Assembly: GCF_910592395.1 (NCBI RefSeq)
Contig: NC_088315.1
Coordinates: 15,547,808 to 15,611,807 of the forward strand
DNA length: 64,000 bases
Direction of reading: 5' to 3'
Origin: Lineus longissimus
Lineage: Eukaryota > Nemertea > Pilidiophora > Heteronemertea > Lineidae
Positions within the stretch are counted from its first letter, which is position 1. Every line of letters begins with the position of its first letter. Below are positions 55,321 through 64,000 of the stretch, piece after piece. The notes beneath the pieces are model-generated. The model had not been told where the DNA came from. It ran no database searches and worked only from the letters and a program-made list of their open reading frames with translations. Position numbers and translations under genes: made by a program.

Positions 55321-56058
55321 AGTAATTAAAAAAACCTAGTTTATTCAAAAAAACCTGGTTTTTTACCTAATAAACTAAGTTTATTTGGAAAAAATATAGT
55401 TTTTTTTAAAACAACCTTGTTTATTAGCTAATAAACCGAGTTTCTTTAATAAAACCAAGTTTTTTTACTTTCTTTCCTAATAAAGTAGGTTTTTTAACAG
55501 AAACTAACATTTTCTGCTAAAAAACCTGTTTTTTTTCCCTAAAAAACTTGGTTTTTTACCACATAATCGTATAAAATATAGTTTCTGTACAGAAATGTCC
55601 ATTTATTCAATAAAACAAGGTTTTTTACCAAAACAACCTAGTCTATTTAAAAAAACTAAGTTTATTACTAATAAACCTAGTTTTTTTTAAAAAACCTGGT
55701 TTATTAGAAAACTTACATTTTTAAACCTCGATCCTACCTACATTGAGTTATCTGGGATGAGGTAGGGTCTCGCTAACTAGTTTACAGAGTGCAGTGCAGT
55801 GCAGCATTAGTACCACGTGGTGCCGAGGTTGCCCTTCCTCGTCCCGATAACATTGCGGATTTGTGTACATGGGGCGAGGTAGAAAATACAAGTTTCTCGA
55901 TAAAAGTAGGTTTTTGCACGCCGTTTGTCCAGTTATTCAAAACAACCTACATTTTTACAATAAAACCAGGTTTTATTGCAAAAAACTAAGTTGTTTTGTA
56001 TAAAACCAAATTTTTTACGTAAAAAGGTAGGTTTATTAGCAATTTGTCCAGTTATTGT
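55317..56058. repeat. AT-rich array of AAACC/GGTTT mini-palindromes
   Basis: Dozens of 15-22 bp units of the kind TTTAAAAAACCTAGTTTATT and AAAAAACCTGGTTTTTTACC (55321-55725, again 55890-56045), alternating strands so that neighbouring units can pair. GTCCAGTTATT-type boxes occur at 55318, 55929 and 56047. The 55726-55890 section between is ordinary sequence with GTGCAGTGCAGTGCAG. No gene. Confidence 0.75.
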
Positions 56059-56143
56059 TAATAATTCTAAAGTACCTTGGTACCGTAAAGTCAACTTTTA
56101 AATGGAAAATGCATAAGCCTCGTTCTGAGAGCGGAGTGTTTTG

Positions 56144-56853
56144 GGTCTCATTAGGGAGTTTTTTTGTTATTCATGCGCGGCCAACCCCTAGCCGTAGTTC
56201 CTAAAATCATTGATTTCTCGGTCCTTACAGTATGTCAGCGTTGATTCAGCAGTTGTTTTGGCAAAGACATGTTTTTTTGGAGTTTCTGAAACCTAGAGCG
56301 CTATTCAATAGGCGACTAACAAGAAACTACGCATTTATACTGTTGTTGCCGACGTATGTGTACACTGAACTTGGGATGTGCGTCGGCCCCGTGTTGAAAT
56401 GCCGTCCAGTGCCAGTTGGTGCGTTTTTCGCTGATTTGTGCAAAATTCAACATATCTCAAAAGTTCAATGGTTGACCCTCGATTTTTTTTTGATTTTTGT
56501 ATAGCGTAAGCAACTGTCTTTCATGGGAGAATGGTCTCTGTAAGAATTATTCAGGAAGAAATGTATAATATTTGGGGTTTTTCGTGATTGTCCGGCCCAA
56601 TTGGCAATATTGCCATTTGGGATGGTGAACAGAGCTAGGAGCAAATGCGACGCTTATGATTTATTTAAAGAAATAAAATGCCCGATTTAACATCCTGCAG
56701 AATCAGGGGAATCGGGCGTTTCCAGTGATATACGACACAAATGGGTTGTCCTCATGCATTCACTTTGGAAACGCATTTTAAAATAGATGTTACGTCCTGT
56801 TAATGGGGCACGTCATCATCGCGTACATTTGGGAAAAACTCCCTAACGAGACC
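56144..56853 (+). mobile_element. element A, unit 1
   Basis: Ends GGTCTCATTAGGGAGTTTTT and AAAAACTCCCTAACGAGACC, inverted with one mismatch. Internal near-palindrome CCCAATTGGCAATATTGCCA around 56593. It has TTGTTGCC where units 2 and 3 have TTGTGTCC. The frame MSALIQQLFWQRHVF is shared by all units but resembles no protein. Confidence 0.9.
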
Positions 56854-57634
56854 TTAAGACGTAAAGACGACATTTTCATGAGCTCAGAAACTATTAATTT
56901 CAACTTAACCACGTAGCTATGAATAATTTGAATAATTTCCAACAGAAATCTATATGAAATATGCAATATTGGTGAACAGAGCGCCGTTTGAAACAACAGT
57001 GCGTCATCGTTTTCTTCAACGCATTTTCAGTTTGCCCGAGGTGAAACTCGGCCCTTTTCATCAAATTTGGTATCTCATGGCAACGGAGGTGTCCTCTTAG
57101 AGAATCCAGTCGGACTTTTTGCACATATTGCAAAGAAATGCCATGACTACCTGAAAATACAATCTTTTCGGCATTCCCAAGGTCAGTTTTGCTTGCAGCG
57201 CGAATGCAAAAAGACCAGTTGCGCTTAAAGGGGTACCTGTTTTAAGTGCTGTTTCCACCAAATGTGAACACTGCGGTGGCACAAGGCATGAATTGCCTTG
57301 CCCAAGGACTAAACAAATATGCTTCTATATGATATATGTTGAATATATGAATAGCTTGATTCTTTCCGGATGAGAATATGCATGTTTTGCAGTATGTGAT
57401 TGACGCTGAACGTGATTATTTTGCACAATTGAGGCGTTCTATATATTTCGACGTATGGGATGCTAAGTATGACACAATTTGAGCAGATTGTCATAGTACA
57501 TATGATATTTCTAGATGGTCGTTCCAGCCTTTCCTTTTGAGGAAACCGGTGTTGTCGGGTATCAGGAGACTTGTAGGAGGCTGCAGTTTTATCATATGTT
57601 AAAAAAAGGCTGTCAGGGTAATGTCAACCTTACC
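56854..57634 (+). repeat. B unit 1
   Basis: Starts TTAAGACGTAAAGACG, ends GTCAACCTTACC. Variant AATCTTTTCGG. On the plus strand a 72-codon frame (57155-57373) contains KCEHCGGTRHELPCP, a C-x2-C-x4-H-x3-C pattern close to a retroelement zinc knuckle, so B may descend from transposon coding sequence. Minus-strand short frames are overlaps without support. Confidence 0.9.
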
Positions 57635-58415
57635 TTAAGACGTAAAGACGACATTTTCATGAGCTCAGAAACTATTAATTTCAACTTAACCACGTAGCTA
57701 TGAATAATTTGAATAATTTCCAACAGAAATCTATATGAAATATGCAATATTGGTGAACAGAGCGCCGTTTGAAACAACAGTGCGTCATCGTTTTCTTCAA
57801 CGCATTTTCAGTTTGCCCGAGGTGAAACTCGGCCCTTTTCATCAAATTTGGTATCTCATGGCAACGGAGGTGTCCTCTTAGAGAATCCAGTCGGACTTTT
57901 TGCACATATTGCAAAGAAATGCCATGACTACCTGAAAATACAATCTGTTCGGCATTCCCAAGGTCAGTTTTGCTTGCAGCGCGAATGCAAAAAGACCAGT
58001 TGCGCTTAAAGGGGTACCTGTTTTAAGTGCTGTTTCCACCAAATGTGAACACTGCGGTGGCACAAGGCATGAATTGCCTTGCCCAAGGACTAAACAAATA
58101 TGCTTCTATATGATATATGTTGAATATATGAATAGCTTGATTCTTTCCGGATGAGAATATGCATGTTTTGCAGTATGTGATTGACGCTGAACGTGATTAT
58201 TTTGCACAATTGAGGCGTTCTATATATTTCGACGTATGGGATGCTAAGTATGACACAATTTGAGCAGATTGTCATAGTACATATGATATTTCTAGATGGT
58301 CGTTCCAGCCTTTCCTTTTGAGGAAACCGGTGTTGTCGGGTATCAGGAGACTTGTAGGAGGCTGCAGTTTTATCATATGTTAAAAAAAGGCTGTCAGGGT
58401 AATGTCAACCTTACC
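57635..58415 (+). repeat. B unit 2
   Basis: 781 bp; differs from unit 1 by AATCTGTTCGG. Confidence 0.9.
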
Positions 58416-58419
58416 TTAA

Positions 58420-59130
58420 GGTCTCATTAGGGAGTTTTTTTTGTTATTCATGCGCGGCCAACCCCTAGCCGTAGTTCCTAAAATCATTGATTTCTCGGTC
58501 CTTACAGTATGTCAGCGTTGATTCAGCAGTTGTTTTGGCAAAGACATGTTTTTTTGGAGTTTCTGAAACCTAGAGCGCTATTCAATAGGCGACTAACAAG
58601 AAACTACGCATTTATACTGTTGTGTCCGACGTATGTGTACACTGAACTTGGGATGTGCGTCGGCCCCGTGTTGAAATGCCGTCCAGTGCCAGTTGGTGCG
58701 TTTTTCGCTGATTTGTGCAAAATTCAACATATCTCAAAAGTTCAATGGTTGACCCTCGATTTTTTTTGGATTTTTGTATAGCGTAAGCAACTGTCTTTCA
58801 TGGGAGAATGGTCTCTGTAAGAATAATTCAGGAAGAAATGTATAATATTTGGGGTTTTTCGTGATTGTCCGGCCCAATTGGCAATATTGCCATTTGGGAT
58901 GGTGAACAGAGCTAGGAGCAAATGCGACGCTTATGATTTATTTAAAGAAATAAAATGCCCGATTTAACATCCTGCAGAATCAGGGGAATCGGGCGTTTCC
59001 AGTGATATACGACACAAATGGGTTGTCCTCATGCATTCACTTTGGAAACGCATTTTAAAATAGATGTTACGTCCTGTTAATGGGGCACGTCATCATCGCG
59101 TACATTTGGGAAAAACTCCCTAACGAGACC
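58420..59130 (+). mobile_element. element A, unit 2
   Basis: 711 bp, flanked by TTAA (58416-58419 and 59131-59134). Confidence 0.9.
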
Positions 59131-59911
59131 TTAAGACGTAAAGACGACATTTTCATGAGCTCAGAAACTATTAATTTCAACTTAACCACGTAGCTATGAA
59201 TAATTTGAATAATTTCCAACAGAAATCTATATGAAATATGCAATATTGGTGAACAGAGCGCCGTTTGAAACAACAGTGCGTCATCGTTTTCTTCAACGCA
59301 TTTTCAGTTTGCCCGAGGTGAAACTCGGCCCTTTTCATCAAATTTGGTATCTCATGGCAACGGAGGTGTCCTCTTAGAGAATCCAGTCGGACTTTTTGCA
59401 CATATTGCAAAGAAATGCCATGACTACCTGAAAATACAATCTTTTCGGCATTCCCAAGGTCAGTTTTGCTTGCAGCGCGAATGCAAAAAGACCAGTTGCG
59501 CTTAAAGGGGTACCTGTTTTAAGTGCTGTTTCCACCAAATGTGAACACTGCGGTGGCACAAGGCATGAATTGCCTTGCCCAAGGACTAAACAAATATGCT
59601 TCTATATGATATATGTTGAATATATGAATAGCTTGATTCTTTCCGGATGAGAATATGCATGTTTTGCAGTATGTGATTGACGCTGAACGTGATTATTTTG
59701 CACAATTGAGGCGTTCTATATATTTCGACGTATGGGATGCTAAGTATGACACAATTTGAGCAGATTGTCATAGTACATATGATATTTCTAGATGGTCGTT
59801 CCAGCCTTTCCTTTTGAGGAAACCGGTGTTGTCGGGTATCAGGAGACTTGTAGGAGGCTGCAGTTTTATCATATGTTAAAAAAAGGCTGTCAGGGTAATG
59901 TCAACCTTACC
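59131..59911 (+). repeat. B unit 3
   Basis: 781 bp, AATCTTTTCGG variant like unit 1; both follow an A unit. Confidence 0.9.
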
Positions 59912-60692
59912 TTAAGACGTAAAGACGACATTTTCATGAGCTCAGAAACTATTAATTTCAACTTAACCACGTAGCTATGAATAATTTGAATAATTTCCAA
60001 CAGAAATCTATATGAAATATGCAATATTGGTGAACAGAGCGCCGTTTGAAACAACAGTGCGTCATCGTTTTCTTCAACGCATTTTCAGTTTGCCCGAGGT
60101 GAAACTCGGCCCTTTTCATCAAATTTGGTATCTCATGGCAACGGAGGTGTCCTCTTAGAGAATCCAGTCGGACTTTTTGCACATATTGCAAAGAAATGCC
60201 ATGACTACCTGAAAATACAATCTGTTCGGCATTCCCAAGGTCAGTTTTGCTTGCAGCGCGAATGCAAAAAGACCAGTTGCGCTTAAAGGGGTACCTGTTT
60301 TAAGTGCTGTTTCCACCAAATGTGAACACTGCGGTGGCACAAGGCATGAATTGCCTTGCCCAAGGACTAAACAAATATGCTTCTATATGATATATGTTGA
60401 ATATATGAATAGCTTGATTCTTTCCGGATGAGAATATGCATGTTTTGCAGTATGTGATTGACGCTGAACGTGATTATTTTGCACAATTGAGGCGTTCTAT
60501 ATATTTCGACGTATGGGATGCTAAGTATGACACAATTTGAGCAGATTGTCATAGTACATATGATATTTCTAGATGGTCGTTCCAGCCTTTCCTTTTGAGG
60601 AAACCGGTGTTGTCGGGTATCAGGAGACTTGTAGGAGGCTGCAGTTTTATCATATGTTAAAAAAAGGCTGTCAGGGTAATGTCAACCTTACC
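59912..60692 (+). repeat. B unit 4
   Basis: 781 bp, AATCTGTTCGG variant. Confidence 0.9.
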
Positions 60693-61473
60693 TTAAGACG
60701 TAAAGACGACATTTTCATGAGCTCAGAAACTATTAATTTCAACTTAACCACGTAGCTATGAATAATTTGAATAATTTCCAACAGAAATCTATATGAAATA
60801 TGCAATATTGGTGAACAGAGCGCCGTTTGAAACAACAGTGCGTCATCGTTTTCTTCAACGCATTTTCAGTTTGCCCGAGGTGAAACTCGGCCCTTTTCAT
60901 CAAATTTGGTATCTCATGGCAACGGAGGTGTCCTCTTAGAGAATCCAGTCGGACTTTTTGCACATATTGCAAAGAAATGCCATGACTACCTGAAAATACA
61001 ATCTGTTCGGCATTCCCAAGGTCAGTTTTGCTTGCAGCGCGAATGCAAAAAGACCAGTTGCGCTTAAAGGGGTACCTGTTTTAAGTGCTGTTTCCACCAA
61101 ATGTGAACACTGCGGTGGCACAAGGCATGAATTGCCTTGCCCAAGGACTAAACAAATATGCTTCTATATGATATATGTTGAATATATGAATAGCTTGATT
61201 CTTTCCGGATGAGAATATGCATGTTTTGCAGTATGTGATTGACGCTGAACGTGATTATTTTGCACAATTGAGGCGTTCTATATATTTCGACGTATGGGAT
61301 GCTAAGTATGACACAATTTGAGCAGATTGTCATAGTACATATGATATTTCTAGATGGTCGTTCCAGCCTTTCCTTTTGAGGAAACCGGTGTTGTCGGGTA
61401 TCAGGAGACTTGTAGGAGGCTGCAGTTTTATCATATGTTAAAAAAAGGCTGTCAGGGTAATGTCAACCTTACC
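60693..61473 (+). repeat. B unit 5
   Basis: 781 bp, AATCTGTTCGG variant; no difference from unit 4 seen. Confidence 0.9.
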
Positions 61474-62254
61474 TTAAGACGTAAAGACGACATTTTCATG
61501 AGCTCAGAAACTATTAATTTCAACTTAACCACGTAGCTATGAATAATTTGAATAATTTCCAACAGAAATCTATATGAAATATGCAATATTGGTGAACAGA
61601 GCGCCGTTTGAAACAACAGTGCGTCATCGTTTTCTTCAACGCATTTTCAGTTTGCCCGAGGTGAAACTCGGCCCTTTTCATCAAATTTGGTATCTCATGG
61701 CAACGGAGGTGTCCTCTTAGAGAATCCAGTCGGACTTTTTGCACATATTGCAAAGAAATGCCATGACTACCTGAAAATACAATCTGTTCGGCATTCCCAA
61801 GGTCAGTTTTGCTTGCAGCGCGAATGCAAAAAGACCAGTTGCGCTTAAAGGGGTACCTGTTTTAAGTGCTGTTTCCACCAAATGTGAACACTGCGGTGGC
61901 ACAAGGCATGAATTGCCTTGCCCAAGGACTAAACAAATATGCTTCTATATGATATATGTTGAATATATGAATAGCTTGATTCTTTCCGGATGAGAATATG
62001 CATGTTTTGCAGTATGTGATTGACGCTGAACGTGATTATTTTGCACAATTGAGGCGTTCTATATATTTCGACGTATGGGATGCTAAGTATGACACAATTT
62101 GAGCAGATTGTCATAGTACATATGATATTTCTAGATGGTCGTTCCAGCCTTTCCTTTTGAGGAAACCGGTGTTGTCGGGTATCAGGAGACTTGTAGGAGG
62201 CTGCAGTTTTATCATATGTTAAAAAAAGGCTGTCAGGGTAATGTCAACCTTACC
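61474..62254 (+). repeat. B unit 6
   Basis: 781 bp, AATCTGTTCGG variant. Confidence 0.9.
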
Positions 62255-62258
62255 TTAA

Positions 62259-62969
62259 GGTCTCATTAGGGAGTTTTTTTTGTTATTCATGCGCGGCCAA
62301 CCCCTAGCCGTAGTTCCTAAAATCATTGATTTCTCGGTCCTTACAGTATGTCAGCGTTGATTCAGCAGTTGTTTTGGCAAAGACATGTTTTTTTGGAGTT
62401 TCTGAAACCTAGAGCGCTATTCAATAGGCGACTAACAAGAAACTACGCATTTATACTGTTGTGTCCGACGTATGTGTACACTGAACTTGGGATGTGCGTC
62501 GGCCCCGTGTTGAAATGCCGTCCAGTGCCAGTTGGTGCGTTTTTCGCTGATTTGTGCAAAATTCAACATATCTCAAAAGTTCAATGGTTGACCCTCGATT
62601 TTTTTTGGATTTTTGTATAGCGTAAGCAACTGTCTTTCATGGGAGAATGGTCTCTGTAAGAATAATTCAGGAAGAAATGTATAATATTTGGGGTTTTTCG
62701 TGATTGTCCGGCCCAATTGGCAATATTGCCATTTGGGATGGTGAACAGAGCTAGGAGCAAATGCGACGCTTATGATTTATTTAAAGAAATAAAATGCCCG
62801 ATTTAACATCCTGCAGAATCAGGGGAATCGGGCGTTTCCAGTGATATACGACACAAATGGGTTGTCCTCATGCATTCACTTTGGAAACGCATTTTAAAAT
62901 AGATGTTACGTCCTGTTAATGGGGCACGTCATCATCGCGTACATTTGGGAAAAACTCCCTAACGAGACC
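62259..62969 (+). mobile_element. element A, unit 3
   Basis: 711 bp, flanked by TTAA (62255-62258 and 62970-62973); same TTGTGTCC variant as unit 2. Confidence 0.9.
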
Positions 62970-63750
62970 TTAAGACGTAAAGACGACATTTTCATGAGCT
63001 CAGAAACTATTAATTTCAACTTAACCACGTAGCTATGAATAATTTGAATAATTTCCAACAGAAATCTATATGAAATATGCAATATTGGTGAACAGAGCGC
63101 CGTTTGAAACAACAGTGCGTCATCGTTTTCTTCAACGCATTTTCAGTTTGCCCGAGGTGAAACTCGGCCCTTTTCATCAAATTTGGTATCTCATGGCAAC
63201 GGAGGTGTCCTCTTAGAGAATCCAGTCGGACTTTTTGCACATATTGCAAAGAAATGCCATGACTACCTGAAAATACAATCTGTTCGGCATTCCCAAGGTC
63301 AGTTTTGCTTGCAGCCCGAATGCAAAAAGACCAGTTGCGCTTAAAGGGGTACCTGTTTTAAGTGCTGTTTCCACCAAATGTGAACACTGCGGTGGCACAA
63401 GGCATGAATTGCCTTGCCCAAGGACTAAACAAATATGCTTCTATATGATATATGTTGAATATATGAATAGCTTGATTCTTTCCGGATGAGAATATGCATG
63501 TTTTGCAGTATGTGATTGACGCTGAACGTGATTATTTTGCACAATTGAGGCGTTCTATATATTTCGACGTATGGGATGCTAAGTATGACACAATTTGAGC
63601 AGATTGTCATAGTACATATGATATTTCTAGATGGTCGTTCCAGCCTTTCCTTTTGAGGAAACCGGTGTTGTCGGGTATCAGGAGACTTGTAGGAGGCTGC
63701 AGTTTTATCATATGTTAAAAAAAGGCTGTCAGGGTAATGTCAACCTTACC
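62970..63750 (+). repeat. B unit 7
   Basis: 781 bp, AATCTGTTCGG variant plus a private change GCAGCCCGAATGC (GCAGCGCGAATGC elsewhere). Confidence 0.9.
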
Positions 63751-63754
63751 TTAA

Positions 63755-64000
63755 GGTCTCATTAGGGAGTTTTTTTTGTTATTCATGCGCGGCCAACCCC
63801 TAGCCGTAGTTCCTAAAATCATTGATTTCTCGGTCCTTACAGTATGTCAGCGTTGATTCAGCAGTTGTTTTGGCAAAGACATGTTTTTTTGGAGTTTCTG
63901 AAACCTAGAGCGCTATTCAATAGGCGACTAACAAGAAACTACGCATTTATACTGTTGTTGCCGACGTATGTGTACACTGAACTTGGGATGTGCGTCGGCC
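63755..64000 (+). mobile_element. element A, unit 4 (cut by window end)
   Basis: Begins after TTAA 63751-63754. Carries TTGTTGCC as in unit 1. Confidence 0.9.

Larger units (their letters stand above)
56144..64000 (+). repeat. higher-order tandem array of A (711 bp) and B (781 bp) units
   Basis: Order A-B-B-A-B-B-B-B-A-B-A, truncated by the window end. Copies differ by only one or a few bases. Each internal A lies between TTAA repeats at the B-B junction (CCTTACC-TTAA-A-TTAA-GACGTAAAG); the left flank of the first A is not TTAA. Confidence 0.95.

Noticed and set aside
56854-63750. Identical minus-strand frames of 61-77 codons in each B unit, repeated seven times
   Set aside because: Their repetition follows from the tandem array; they overlap each other and show no domain or start context. 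Not annotated as genes.
56144-64000. CRISPR array
   Set aside because: Units of 711 and 781 bp without short repeat/spacer alternation, in animal DNA.

Overview
The window looks like repeat-dense nuclear DNA of a marine invertebrate animal, not of a bacterium, phage or organelle. Supporting signs are intron-like GT...AG boundaries, a THAP zinc finger, a PIF1-type Helitron helicase, fragments of non-LTR retrotransposons, a short TTAGGG tract, many inverted-repeat MITEs and satellite arrays. I cannot name the species. The repeat style fits a deuterostome (hemichordate, echinoderm, amphioxus) or a lophotrochozoan. I see no complete, undamaged host gene.

Layout. 0.4-4.1 kb: a spliced but frameshifted transposase-like gene. 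4.5-26.3 kb: six copies (R1a-f) of a modular repeat whose ~300 bp units each carry nuclear-receptor-like half-sites and usually a CTCF-like core. Among them lie a TA-flanked DNA transposon (6.06-7.12 kb), a 679 bp tandem duplication (9.2-10.6 kb), a possible terminal host exon (17.0 kb), a ~156 bp satellite split by R1e (18.7-21.4 kb), a highly palindromic MITE (21.9-22.3 kb) and a Kolobok-like TTAA element with a THAP domain (23.3-24.7 kb). 26.5-43.4 kb: an unclassified 1 kb element (TE-C), a 320 bp tandem duplication, a MITE with G-tracts, a minisatellite, a foldback with one MITE in each arm, copies of element A, a LINE 3' end, unidentified reading frames, and an array of stem-loops with covarying stems (39.8-40.1 kb).

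43.5-54.5 kb: G/C-homopolymer repeats, duplicated exon-like segments, and then a dead Helitron. It is split by a ~430 bp MITE, by a 1.9 kb element with a 9 bp target duplication that itself holds a 5'-truncated LINE with a 12 bp target duplication, and by a second copy of TE-C. The Helitron keeps its Cys-rich N-terminus, the HUH histidines and all helicase motifs, but has lost the catalytic-tyrosine region.

54.7-64.0 kb: a CxxC protein fragment on the minus strand, an AT-rich array of AAACC/GGTTT mini-palindromes, and a young higher-order array of 711 bp (A) and 781 bp (B) units in the order A-B-B-A-B-B-B-B-A-B-A, which runs off the end of the window. Each internal A sits between TTAA duplications at the same point of the B unit.

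The window reads as layered insertion history. The least expected items are the covarying stem-loop array at 39.8-40.1 kb, the A/B array, and the CTCF-like and nuclear-receptor-like motifs spread by R1.
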